This document shows positions 7,448 through 14,569 of a stretch of 27,148 nt of DNA, in pieces. Below the pieces are notes generated by a model. It made no database searches. It worked only from the letters and a program-made list of their open reading frames with translations, and was not told the origin of the DNA. Position 1 is the first letter of the stretch; each line of letters starts with the position of its first letter. A program made the position numbers and the translations under genes. The stretch comes from an uncultured Ruminococcus sp. (GTDB lineage: Bacteria; Bacillota; Clostridia; Oscillospirales; CAG-272). The stretch spans positions 1-27,148 of the forward strand of contig CADCPG010000100.1 of assembly GCA_902803255.1 (NCBI GenBank), given 5' to 3'.

Positions 7448-9208
7448 ATGGATGCTGTTAATGTAAAGATCAACGGCAAAGACTACGCCGTCCGCAAGGG
7501 CATGACGGTCCTCGAAGCCGCCAGAGAAGCCAAGATCGATATTCCCACCCTCTGCTATCTCAAGGACATAAACGAGATCGGCGCCTGCCGTCTCTGCCTC
7601 GTCGAGGTCTCCGAAGGCGGGAAGCCCTACAGAATGGTCACCGCCTGCGTGTACCCCGTATCCGAGGGCATGTCGATCCTGACTAACACCCCGAAGATCA
7701 ACGCCGCGAGGAAGACCAACCTCGAGCTGATCCTCTCGAACCACGAGAAGAAGTGCCTCACCTGCGTCCGCTCCACCACCTGCGAGCTCCAGAAGCTCTG
7801 CAACGAGTACGGCGTTGACGAGGACTATTTCGGCGGAGAGCGCAAGCACTACGAGCTTGACACATCTTCTCCCGCCATCATTCGCGACAACAACAAGTGC
7901 ATCCTCTGCCGCCGCTGCGTGGCGGCCTGCAAGACGATGCAGGGCATCGGAGTCATCGGCGCCAACGACCGCGGCTTCGACACTCACATCGGCTGCGCCT
8001 TCGAGAAGGATCTCGGAGACGTATCCTGCGTCAACTGCGGTCAGTGCATCGTCGCCTGCCCCGTCGGAGCTCTCTACGAGAGAGACGACACCGACAAGGT
8101 CAGGGAAGCGATCGCCGACCCGTCGAAGAAGGTCTACATCTGCACGGCACCCTCGGTCAGAGCCCAGATCGGCGAATGCTTCGGCTACGCCCCCGGCACC
8201 GACTGCGAGCCCCAGATGGTCGAGGCCCTCAAGATGCTCGGCTTCGACGGCGTGTTCGACATGAACCTCACCGCCGACCTGACCATCATCGAGGAGGCCA
8301 ACGAGCTGATCGGCCGCATCCAGAACGGCGGAAAGCTGCCGATGATCACCTCCTGCTCACCCGGATGGATCAAGTACTGCGAGCATTATTTCCCCGATTT
8401 CACCGACAATCTCTCGACATGCAAGTCGCCTCAGCAGATGTTCGGCGCCGTCATGAAGACATACTTCGCCGAGAAGGAAGGCATCGATCCGAAGGATATC
8501 TTCTTCGTATCCGCCATCCCCTGCACGGCCAAGAAGTTTGAGGTCGGCCGCGACGGTCAGTCGGCTTCCGGTTATCCGGACGTCGATGTCGCGATCACCA
8601 CCCGCGAGGTCGGCAGAATGATCCAGAAGGCCGGCATCGACTTCCGCGCTCTCAAGGGCACAGAGTTCGACAAACCCTTCGACATCGGTTCGGGCGCCGG
8701 CGCCATCTTCGGCGCGACGGGCGGCGTTATGGAGGCCGCTCTCCGCTACGCTGCGGAGATCATCCTCGGCAAGCCGCTCGAGAAGCCTCTCGAGACCCCC
8801 GAAGTCAGACGTCAGAACGGCTCCGACGAAGGTTACCGCACCGCCTCCTACAAGGTCGGCGATATGGAAGTCAGAGTCGCCGTCGCGTCGGGCACTAAGA
8901 ACGCGAAGCAGCTCCTCAAGGATGTGGAAGCCGGCAAGCTGGACGTCCACTTCATCGAGATCATGTGCTGCCCCGGCGGCTGTGTGAACGGCGGCGGTCA
9001 GCCCTATCAGCCCGCTTCGGTCCGCAATACCGTCGACCTGCGCGCTCTCCGCGCCGCGGTCCTCTACAACGACGACAGAAACTGCGACATAAGAGAGTCT
9101 CAGAAGAACGCCGCCGTCATGAAGCTCTACGACGAGTACTTCGGTAAACCGAACAGCCACAAGGCTCACGAAGTCCTGCACACCCACTATGTGAAGCGCG
9201 GACTCTGA
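7448..9208 (+). CDS. hydA: [FeFe]-hydrogenase catalytic subunit
   Basis: H2-forming subunit, 586 residues. Domain order: plant-type [2Fe-2S] (C36, C47, C50, C67); His-ligated [4Fe-4S] (H99, C103, C106, C112); two [4Fe-4S] (C151/154/157 with C204, and C194/197/200 with C161); H-cluster domain with L1 TSCSPGW (301-307), L2 IPCTAKKFE (357-365) and L3 EIMCCPGGCVNGGGQP (504-519); and a C-terminal small-subunit-like tail. With HydB and HydC it should couple H2 evolution to NADH and reduced ferredoxin. L1, L2 and L3 each differ from the best-known clostridial motif (Ser304, Ile357, Cys507). AGGAGGT precedes the ATG. No HydE/F/G maturases lie in the window. A double terminator follows. Confidence 0.95.
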   Translation: MDAVNVKINGKDYAVRKGMTVLEAAREAKIDIPTLCYLKDINEIGACRLCLVEVSEGGKPYRMVTACVYPVSEGMSILTNTPKINAARKTNLELILSNHEKKCLTCVRSTTCELQKLCNEYGVDEDYFGGERKHYELDTSSPAIIRDNNKCILCRRCVAACKTMQGIGVIGANDRGFDTHIGCAFEKDLGDVSCVNCGQCIVACPVGALYERDDTDKVREAIADPSKKVYICTAPSVRAQIGECFGYAPGTDCEPQMVEALKMLGFDGVFDMNLTADLTIIEEANELIGRIQNGGKLPMITSCSPGWIKYCEHYFPDFTDNLSTCKSPQQMFGAVMKTYFAEKEGIDPKDIFFVSAIPCTAKKFEVGRDGQSASGYPDVDVAITTREVGRMIQKAGIDFRALKGTEFDKPFDIGSGAGAIFGATGGVMEAALRYAAEIILGKPLEKPLETPEVRRQNGSDEGYRTASYKVGDMEVRVAVASGTKNAKQLLKDVEAGKLDVHFIEIMCCPGGCVNGGGQPYQPASVRNTVDLRALRAAVLYNDDRNCDIRESQKNAAVMKLYDEYFGKPNSHKAHEVLHTHYVKRGL

Positions 9209-9230
9209 ACCGCACGCGATAAACGCAAAA

Positions 9231-9251
9231 CGGGGCTCTGAAAAAGCCCCG
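9231..9251. terminator. Hairpin downstream of hydA, first of two
   Basis: CGGGGCT (9231-9237) pairs with AGCCCCG (9245-9251). A-runs flank both sides, so on the minus strand the stem is followed by TTTT. It likely works with the next hairpin as a two-way terminator between the converging hydA and minus-strand genes. Confidence 0.65.
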
Positions 9252-9260
9252 AAAAAAGAA

Positions 9261-9284
9261 ACCCGGAAGGCAACACTTCCGGGT
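9261..9284. terminator. Bidirectional intrinsic terminator
   Basis: ACCCGGAAG (9261-9269) pairs perfectly with CTTCCGGGT (9276-9284), loop GCAACA. On the plus strand it is followed by GTTTTAAATTT and on the minus strand by TTCTTTTTTC, so it serves hydA and the convergent minus-strand unit. The CCCGGAAG/CTTCCGGG stem recurs at 18560-18580 and 26613-26636. Confidence 0.85.
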
Positions 9285-9394
9285 GTTTTAAATTTCGGAT
9301 CATACGGCTGCTCTTTTCAAAACCGGAGACCGCCGGCAAACCTTAACGGCAGACATGGTCCGGCATTCCGGTCCGGATGAAGAAAGATCCCGCC

Positions 9395-9676
9395 CTACCG
9401 GCGCGTCAGAAACAGCAGCAGAATGAGAAAGAACGCGATGCCGGCGAAAACGAGCCGGGCCACGAACATGGCGGAAGCCGGGGAAAGGTTTTTCCGCCCG
9501 CTTCCGGAGGGGGCTGGCTGTGAACGCGGGCCGGTTCCTGCCCGGGTATTCCGCCGGGCTGTGCCGTCCGGTTCGCCCTCTTCGCCTTCACCGTCCTCAT
9601 CTTCATCATCGGTCTTTTCCCCGGGGAAGATCAGGTCTTCCAGGAGAAGAAACTCTTCAAGATCATCGTCCTTCAT
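9395..9676 (-). CDS. Small acidic C-terminally membrane-anchored protein
   Basis: A 93-residue frame. It has an acidic N-terminus (DDDLEEF at 3-9, then DDEDEDGEGEEGE around 23-35), a Pro/Ser/Arg-rich middle and a single C-terminal hydrophobic helix (about 69-90) ending in TRR, a tail-anchored layout with N-terminus in the cytoplasm. GAAAGGGA lies about 9 nt before the ATG. It follows the CE15-like esterase gene by 67 nt on the same strand and ends before the terminator at 9261-9284, so it may close that operon. No family is recognised. It is short and compositionally biased, so it could be spurious, although its ribosome binding site and membrane segment favour a real gene. Confidence 0.5.
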   Translation of the reverse strand: MKDDDLEEFLLLEDLIFPGEKTDDEDEDGEGEEGEPDGTARRNTRAGTGPRSQPAPSGSGRKNLSPASAMFVARLVFAGIAFFLILLLFLTRR

Positions 9677-9743
9677 GACGCCGGTCCCTTTCGCGTACGT
9701 TCAAAAATGATGTGTAATGCTCCTGCGCGTTCCCGGCCTTACT

Positions 9744-10919
9744 TCAGTCGGGACGCCTCCAGTCGAAGATCAGCTCCGGCTTTTCGAATGGGGTGCGGAA
9801 GTAGAGCTCCTTCGGGAGCGGATCGCCGAAGCGGCGGTTCCTTATGACGTCGACGAGCATCGCGGCATCGACCGGCCGGTGTGAATGCCCGCCCTTTCTG
9901 AAGTACCACAGAAGATTGTCGCGGCATCCGAGAAAGTCGAAGACTTCTGCCGCGGCCTCGGACGTCATCCAGCTTCCGACCGGATTCGTCCACATGTCGC
10001 TCGCCGCCTCCCCGACCAGCAGGGTTCGCGGGGCGATCATCGCTTTGAGGAAGTGGCAGTCGAAGGGCAGTTCGGCCTCCCTGTCGGCGAATTCGCCGAT
10101 CCCGGGGCCGAGCCAGAAGCCGAAATTTTTCCACAGGTCGGAGAGCTGTTCGCTCCTTGCCTCGACCCCGTCCTCTGTTATACCGTTCATGTGTATGCGG
10201 TAGCAGGAGCAGGATCCGGCGTTCGTCTCGTTCGGATTGACGATCTTCGCGCGGCTGTCAAGGGCACCGGCGAGCATGCAGGTCTTGCCGCCGCGCGAGT
10301 GTCCGGTGAAGGCCAGCTGCGACAGATCGAAGTCGCCTGTCTGCTCGAGGGCGTCGACTGCCCGCGAGTATCCCCAGGCCCAGGCTCCGAGAGCGCCGAA
10401 GGTGTATTCTGGATAGATCCCGTAGAGCGGTCCCCGCCTGCCCTGATTTTTTATGTCGTTTGCCAGATCGACTCTGCTGAATATCGCGTATGCGATGCCG
10501 TTTTCGGTGAAGTTGTTCACGAATTCGGGGTTGAAGCAGTAATTGAAGCAGAAGTCGCCGTCGACGGCTACGGGGGGCTTCCCCGGGAACTTCCTTTCGT
10601 CGGGCATGAAGATGCGCAGCGCGAAGGTGAGCTGACGCTCCTTCGTTCCCGCCGTGATCCGCATGAGCCTGTGCGTGTTCTTCGAGAGATAGGTGTATTC
10701 GGCGGAAAAGACCTCGGGGGGCGGGGGCATCGTGCCGTACTGAAGCTCGACTGCCGTTTTGTATATCTCTTTTCTCCTGGCCTCCCATTCGGAGGGGGAG
10801 GAGATCCTGCGGCCGTCGTTCATGATGAAGGGGTCGGGCAGGCTGCCCAGCACCTCGTATTTCGATATCTTCGTCAGGTCTTCGCCGTAGTCGAACCAGT
10901 CGAGGTATTTGCTGTCCAT
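9744..10919 (-). CDS. CE15-like (glucuronoyl esterase-type) alpha/beta hydrolase
   Basis: Predicted serine esterase, 391 residues. The nucleophile elbow is GHSRGGK (206-212, Ser208), the position and pattern of the GCSRxGKG motif of carbohydrate esterase family 15. It is followed by NPNETNAGS (228-236), matching the CE15 loop that carries the catalytic Glu, here E231. A late GGHSH (343-347) would supply the His. An oxyanion Arg (R209) is next to the serine, as in CE15. There is no signal peptide, so it should act in the cytoplasm, unlike most glucuronoyl esterases. The ATG at 10919 has AAAGG 9 nt upstream; a longer TTG start at 10967 adds a basic, unconserved tail and was rejected. The true substrate is unknown: a uronate ester or another sugar ester. 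Confidence 0.7.
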   Translation of the reverse strand: MDSKYLDWFDYGEDLTKISKYEVLGSLPDPFIMNDGRRISSPSEWEARRKEIYKTAVELQYGTMPPPPEVFSAEYTYLSKNTHRLMRITAGTKERQLTFALRIFMPDERKFPGKPPVAVDGDFCFNYCFNPEFVNNFTENGIAYAIFSRVDLANDIKNQGRRGPLYGIYPEYTFGALGAWAWGYSRAVDALEQTGDFDLSQLAFTGHSRGGKTCMLAGALDSRAKIVNPNETNAGSCSCYRIHMNGITEDGVEARSEQLSDLWKNFGFWLGPGIGEFADREAELPFDCHFLKAMIAPRTLLVGEAASDMWTNPVGSWMTSEAAAEVFDFLGCRDNLLWYFRKGGHSHRPVDAAMLVDVIRNRRFGDPLPKELYFRTPFEKPELIFDWRRPD

Positions 10920-10949
10920 TTCATGCGCCTTTCTTTGTCTTTGGTGATG

Positions 10950-10962
10950 TCGGGAGTCCCGA
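10950..10962. promoter_or_regulatory. Inverted repeat upstream of the CE15-like gene
   Basis: TCGGGA-G-TCCCGA is a perfect 6-1-6 inverted repeat 31 bp before the esterase ATG. It is a possible operator. No consensus promoter is seen near it. Confidence 0.35.
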
Positions 10963-10970
10963 TTCAAATA

Positions 10971-11014
10971 ATTGCCGTGACATGTCCCGGAAGCAGGGCA
11001 GAGATCACGGCAAT
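10971..11014 (-). terminator. Terminator-like inverted repeat after the zinc-ribbon gene
   Basis: ATTGCCGTGA (10971-10980) and TCACGGCAAT (11005-11014) pair perfectly over 10 bp. The 24-nt loop can also form CCC/GGG. On the minus strand it is followed by TATTTG, a poor U-tract. It lies between the zinc-ribbon gene and the esterase and could limit read-through or be an operator for the esterase. Confidence 0.5.
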
Positions 11015-11052
11015 AAAAGTCCGATATTGATACCGGAGCGGCCTCCGGCCGG

Positions 11053-11565
11053 TTACTTGAGGATCTTGATCTTGCCGACGACGGGCAGTGACTTGACCTG
11101 CTTGCGGCAGACCGCGATGATGGCGATGACGGTCAGGACGAGAGCAAAGAGCGAGACCGCGTAGAAGGGCAGCGAGAGGATGAGCCCGAGGGCGATGAGG
11201 ATGCCCGATCCGGCGGCAGCGCCGGCGGAGCTGATCGCGGAGAAGATCGATGAAAGGACCGACGCCGCGGCGGCAAGGATAAGAAGAACGAGTCCCTGAT
11301 TCGCGTTGAATCTCGCATATCTGTTCTTCTTGGCGAGGAAGATCGGGAAGAGCACGGCGATGCCGAGATAGGCGAGGATCGACCAGCCCTGACCGGCTTC
11401 GATCTCTTCGGCCTCGAACTCGGGAGCGGGCTCGGTCACTTTTTCCTTGAAGGATTCCGCCTTTTTCGCTTCGGCGGCCGGCTGAGCGCCGATGGCGGCG
11501 CCGCAGGAGGGACAGAACTGTGTGTCGTCGGCAATCTGAGTGCCGCACTTGGGACAAAATGCCAT
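11053..11565 (-). CDS. Zinc-ribbon integral membrane protein
   Basis: A 170-residue protein starting with a zinc ribbon: C4-x2-C7 and C18-x2-C21 (FCPKCG, FCPSCG). An acidic/Ala linker follows (about 25-60), then three hydrophobic segments (about 62-80, 90-125 and 130-160). This is the common bacterial layout of a zinc-ribbon head on a DUF4870/TM2-like membrane domain; its function is unknown. GGAGG lies 7 nt before the ATG. Its own consensus promoter (11678-11706) carries an inverted repeat in the spacer, and the roughly 100-nt leader contains a hairpin at 11618-11642, suggesting regulated expression. Confidence 0.8.
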   Translation of the reverse strand: MAFCPKCGTQIADDTQFCPSCGAAIGAQPAAEAKKAESFKEKVTEPAPEFEAEEIEAGQGWSILAYLGIAVLFPIFLAKKNRYARFNANQGLVLLILAAAASVLSSIFSAISSAGAAAGSGILIALGLILSLPFYAVSLFALVLTVIAIIAVCRKQVKSLPVVGKIKILK

Positions 11566-11617
11566 AACAAACCTCCGTATGAATGATGGATTGGTGATAA
11601 CAAACCGGTGTGCGGCA

Positions 11618-11642
11618 GGTATTTTAAGCCGCGCTTAATACC
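11618..11642 (-). promoter_or_regulatory. Leader hairpin of the zinc-ribbon gene
   Basis: GGTATT/AATACC and AAGC/GCTT stack into a hairpin with a 2-nt bulge and a CGC loop, inside the 5' untranslated region. No U-tract follows on the minus strand. Its role is unknown; mRNA stability or control is possible. Confidence 0.4.
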
Positions 11643-11677
11643 GCGCGCCGGACGTAGAAAAATAAAACTACACATAA

Positions 11678-11706
11678 ATTATAACAGTTTATCGTGATAA
11701 AGTCAA
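11678..11706 (-). promoter_or_regulatory. Sigma-A promoter with internal operator-like repeat
   Basis: On the minus strand, TTGACT (11706-11701), a 17-bp spacer and TATAAT (11683-11678). TTTATC-GT-GATAAA (11688-11701) is a perfect 6-2-6 inverted repeat filling most of the spacer and touching the -35, the usual place for a repressor site. Confidence 0.85.
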
Positions 11707-11746
11707 GCCATTTCGGCAAAATAGAGCCATTTTTTGAAAAGCCAGA

Positions 11747-11828
11747 CCGTCAGAGCCGGCTGACGGCCGCGGATCGCCCGGGATCCCGCCCCGGCGTATC
11801 CTGAAATATACGTCTGACGTGCATATTT
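11747..11828. promoter_or_regulatory. Palindrome-rich gap upstream of tRNA-Trp
   Basis: No gene is seen between the zinc-ribbon promoter and the tRNA promoter. Two inverted repeats are present: CCGTCAG (11747-11753)/CTGACGG (11760-11766), and a longer one centred on 11815, AAATAT-ACGTC-T-GACGT-GC-ATATTT (11804-11828), whose right end is 22 bp before the tRNA -35. They may be binding sites or remnants of an RNA hairpin. Confidence 0.35.
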
Positions 11829-11850
11829 TGCGGTGCGGCTCAAAAAACAC

Positions 11851-11879
11851 TTGATTTATTTTCCGAATCGTGATATAAT
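11851..11879 (+). promoter_or_regulatory. Sigma-A promoter of tRNA-Trp
   Basis: TTGATT (11851-11856), 17-bp spacer, TATAAT (11874-11879). Transcription should begin about 5 nt before the mature tRNA 5' end, near 11886. Confidence 0.9.
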
Positions 11880-11891
11880 AACTGACGGCAC

Positions 11892-11967
11892 AGGGGTATA
11901 GCTCAGCTGGTAGAGTACTGGTCTCCAAAACCAAGGGTCGTGGGTTCAAATCCTTCTGCCCCTGCCA
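11892..11967 (+). tRNA. trnW: tRNA-Trp (anticodon CCA)
   Basis: A 76-nt cloverleaf with the 3' CCA encoded. The acceptor AGGGGTA pairs with TGCCCCT (one G-T), followed by discriminator G73 as usual for bacterial tRNA-Trp. The D stem is GCTC/GAGT, the anticodon loop CTCCAAA with CCA at 11925-11927, and the T loop TTCAAAT. Two positions do not pair: C27/A43 at the base of the anticodon stem and T50/T64 in the T stem. A consensus promoter precedes it and an intrinsic terminator follows. Confidence 0.95.
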
Positions 11968-11973
11968 TCAAAA

Positions 11974-11995
11974 GGGTGCAAAAATAGATGCACCC
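11974..11995 (+). other. Hairpin 3' of tRNA-Trp
   Basis: GGGTGCA (11974-11980) and TGCACCC (11989-11995) pair perfectly with an 8-nt loop, 6 nt after the tRNA CCA. It lies in the trailer before the terminator, perhaps as a 3'-processing or protecting element. Confidence 0.5.
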
Positions 11996-11998
11996 GGC

Positions 11999-12027
11999 AA
12001 AAAAGCCCGATTTTATCGGGCTTTTTT
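11999..12027. terminator. Intrinsic terminator of tRNA-Trp, probably bidirectional
   Basis: AAAAGCCCGA (12001-12010) and TCGGGCTTTT (12016-12025) flank a TTTTA loop, with a T6 run on the plus strand. The leading A-run gives T's on the minus strand, so it can also end the converging EamA transcript. Confidence 0.93.
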
Positions 12028-12121
12028 GCTGCTCCAAGGCTGCCTTTCGAAGTATCAAATCTGTTGAAGGACTAACGGCTTTTTCCCTTTGAAGACAGAT
12101 CGGGCACGGCGGACGTGTTCC

Positions 12122-13105
12122 TCAAAGGAAGAACAGCGTCGATATGAAGCAGAGAATGATGCCGGCGGCGGTACGTTTGTCGGGCTTCTCGCCGAGGAAG
12201 ACGAGAGCCGCCAGGGCTGAGACGACCACGCTCCCTCCCGACATGAACGGATACTGGACCGTCGCGGGCAGCTTCGACGCGCATACCAGCTGCAGCATGT
12301 ATCCCGTGCCGTCGGTCGCGGCGGCAAGGACGAGGAAGAGGAGCATGACCCGGGTCGGTATACCCAGAGCGCGCGCCGAGGAGACGGGCGATCCGTTTTC
12401 CTGCGCCTCAGAAGGCCCCTGCGGGGCCGCTGTTTCGCGTTTCCTCTTTTTCACGAGAAAACATACGAGCCAGATAAGACCGAACGCTGCCGCCCTCACG
12501 CAGGCCGTCAGCATGACGTAGGCCTCGGCCGGTACGGCCTTTGCAGCGTTGGCAGGGAGCTGGTGGATCTTGGACACCGTGCTCACCATACCGTTGAGCA
12601 GGAAGATGAGGCAGCACAGCGCGAAGAAGAGCCACCTCCGCGAAGCCGACGTTCCGGCCTTCGGCTCCTCCTTTTTCAGCCCGGCGAGGATTATCGCGAC
12701 GGCCATCAGCACCATGCCGGCGATCCTGAGCGGAGTGACCGGCTCATCGAGGAACAGGATCCCGTAGAAGTAGGGAACCGTCATTCCGCCGAGCATGAGG
12801 AATATCATGTAGACCGACACGGGGCCCATCGACATCACCCGGAATCCGAGAAAGACGTAAGCGCTGTTGAAGAGTATGGTGAGAGCGGCGATGAGCAGCG
12901 AAAACCCGGTGACCGGGAATCCGAAGCCGTTCCGTATGCCGTTGATCACGAAGAGTATCGCTCCGGTCACGACGCCCATCAGCGCGTTGAAGGCGATGAC
13001 AGCCATCGCCCCGCTCCCGCTCCGCTTCTGATAGAGCTTGGTGAAGAGCATGTTCGCCGAAAGGAGCAGCATCGCTCCGGTCAGTATAAGATAGTATATA
13101 GCCAT
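12122..13105 (-). CDS. EamA/DMT-superfamily transporter
   Basis: A 327-residue inner-membrane protein with about ten hydrophobic segments in two repeats of five, the drug/metabolite transporter layout. Typical features are the second-helix MLFTKLY region, MGPVSVYMIFLMLGGMTVPYFYG in the first repeat, FLDEPVTPLRIAGMVLM closing it, and the matching LVFLGEKPDKRTAAGIILCF at the end of the second repeat (the G-E-x-P motif of EamA proteins). A charged loop (KKRKRE...) separates the halves. The gene starts 12 nt after the preceding two-domain MBL gene and is transcribed with it from the promoter at 14570-14598. Its substrate is unknown: amino acids, sugars or nucleotide-sugar-like metabolites. Confidence 0.85.
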   Translation of the reverse strand: MAIYYLILTGAMLLLSANMLFTKLYQKRSGSGAMAVIAFNALMGVVTGAILFVINGIRNGFGFPVTGFSLLIAALTILFNSAYVFLGFRVMSMGPVSVYMIFLMLGGMTVPYFYGILFLDEPVTPLRIAGMVLMAVAIILAGLKKEEPKAGTSASRRWLFFALCCLIFLLNGMVSTVSKIHQLPANAAKAVPAEAYVMLTACVRAAAFGLIWLVCFLVKKRKRETAAPQGPSEAQENGSPVSSARALGIPTRVMLLFLVLAAATDGTGYMLQLVCASKLPATVQYPFMSGGSVVVSALAALVFLGEKPDKRTAAGIILCFISTLFFL

Positions 13106-13117
13106 CTGTTCCGCCGT

Positions 13118-14506
13118 TCATTCTCCGTCCGGACGCGGGAGGGGTATCGTGACGATCCCGTATCTGTCGGTCAGTATGTCCTCCGTCTTCAGGCCGAGCT
13201 GCTTTAAGAAGAAGCGGGACCTGATGACCCCTGTGTTGTGCGTGTTCATCCCCTCGCCGTTGTCGCCGTACCAGAAGCGGCTGCTGATCTGGAATATGGC
13301 CGAGCGCGGCGCGACCGCCCGGTAGACGGCGAACTCGACGTTCCCGCAGCCGTGGTGTCCGACCTGCACGAAGTCTGCCCGGAGCTCCTCCGGGTGTTTC
13401 AGCAGTTCTCCCGACGCTATCCACTCGCTGTCCCCGAGGAAGAGAGCGGCGTGCTTCCCGCCGATGTCGAGCCGGTACACGACAGACGAATCGTTCATGT
13501 TCATCAGCGGCGACAGCTCCGTAGTCTCGGACGGCACCCTGATCACCCGGAAGGTGAGTTCGTCGAGCTTTATCTCGTCGCCGCGCTCCACCGTCACGAC
13601 TTCGGCTCCGGTGTATTTCCCGAAGTCAGAGAGGATCCCGTAGGGCACCGACGCCCCGGGAGAAGCCTCCCGCGACGTCTTCGTGTAGAACTCCTCCGAG
13701 AGGAGATGGTGATAGAACCGCCTGACTTCGATCCGCGACGCGAGCTCCGGGTCGCGCGCGATGTTCACCGGCACGCCGTAGTGGTCGACGTGAAGGTGCG
13801 AGAAGAGCCAGACGTCGACGACAGGCCTGTCGGGATACGCCGCGGCCTCGAGGCAGCGCACGATGTGCCCGGCGTCGCCTGGACGCCCGCCGTCGATCAC
13901 CGCGAGCTTCCCGCCGGCGGTCTTTATTATGAAGCACGACATGTTAAGGTTGAGCTCGGTGCACGTCGGCACCGACCACATGACCGGCCCCTCCGCCGGA
14001 GCCGGGAGCTGTGCGGCCAGCGATTCGCGGGTGTGAACGATCCCGACAGAGTCGGGGACGGACGCCCCGCCGCGGACGGTAAAGCCGTCGAACGGCGCGA
14101 AGGCGGGGTCGTATCCGAGAAACTCCTCGGCGAAGCGCCAGGCGCCGAAGACGGTCCCGATGTGGCCGTCCTGCATGATCCTGTAGGCGGATTCGTACGG
14201 CTTCGGGGGATCGGCGACGCCGAGTCCGGTGATGAAAATGCTGTCGCCCGACGACATGATGATATACTCCCACAGCCGCCCTGGATCGCGCGCTCCGGTA
14301 TATTCCGAAATCTTACCGCGCCCTTCTTCGCGCGACGTCCTGCCGACGACCAGTTCGGGACCCTCCTCCGGCTCGCTGTCGGGCTTTATCCGGAGCAGCG
14401 CTCCGCACGAGAGCCTCGCGGCCTCCTTCAGGATCTCCGCCGCCCTTCTTTCGTTGTAGGCCGGCGATGACGAAATGACTATGCTGAATTTTCCTATGTC
14501 CCTCAT
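13118..14506 (-). CDS. GH67N-like helper domain fused to a ComEC-type metallo-beta-lactamase
   Basis: A 462-residue two-domain protein. Residues about 1-145 resemble the alpha/beta helper domain that precedes alpha-glucuronidases and some hexosaminidases (Glyco_hydro_67N/GH20b-like): RRAAEILKEAARLSCG, then ELVVGRTSRE, then GTVFGAWRFAEEFLGYDP. Residues about 175-450 are a metallo-beta-lactamase fold of the ComEC type: VIDGGRPGD (203-211), HLHVDH (237-242), DSSVVYRL (339-346), LFLGDSE (355-361) and GHHGC (383-387). It has no signal peptide. The ATG at 14506 fits the promoter, whose -10 ends at 14570; the longer start at 14581 would lie inside the promoter spacer. It may hydrolyse a phosphoester or a sugar-linked substrate. 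The function is unknown. Confidence 0.75.
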   Translation of the reverse strand: MRDIGKFSIVISSSPAYNERRAAEILKEAARLSCGALLRIKPDSEPEEGPELVVGRTSREEGRGKISEYTGARDPGRLWEYIIMSSGDSIFITGLGVADPPKPYESAYRIMQDGHIGTVFGAWRFAEEFLGYDPAFAPFDGFTVRGGASVPDSVGIVHTRESLAAQLPAPAEGPVMWSVPTCTELNLNMSCFIIKTAGGKLAVIDGGRPGDAGHIVRCLEAAAYPDRPVVDVWLFSHLHVDHYGVPVNIARDPELASRIEVRRFYHHLLSEEFYTKTSREASPGASVPYGILSDFGKYTGAEVVTVERGDEIKLDELTFRVIRVPSETTELSPLMNMNDSSVVYRLDIGGKHAALFLGDSEWIASGELLKHPEELRADFVQVGHHGCGNVEFAVYRAVAPRSAIFQISSRFWYGDNGEGMNTHNTGVIRSRFFLKQLGLKTEDILTDRYGIVTIPLPRPDGE

Positions 14507-14569
14507 GAAAGACCGCCTTTCCTCCGGCATCCGCCGCGTAAAGCCGGAGCGGCGGGCCGGCAGAAAACT

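Noticed and set aside
9423..9710. Plus-strand frame rich in Pro/Ser/Arg
   Set aside because: Antisense to the small tail-anchored protein, made of serine runs, with no ribosome binding site.
10920..10967. N-terminal extension of the CE15-like gene from a TTG at 10967
   Set aside because: It adds a basic, low-complexity segment and covers the TCGGGA/TCCCGA repeat; the ATG at 10919 has a ribosome binding site.
13238..14470. Plus-strand frame of 410 codons opposite the MBL gene
   Set aside because: Shadow of the MBL frame, which carries clear motifs and has its own promoter.
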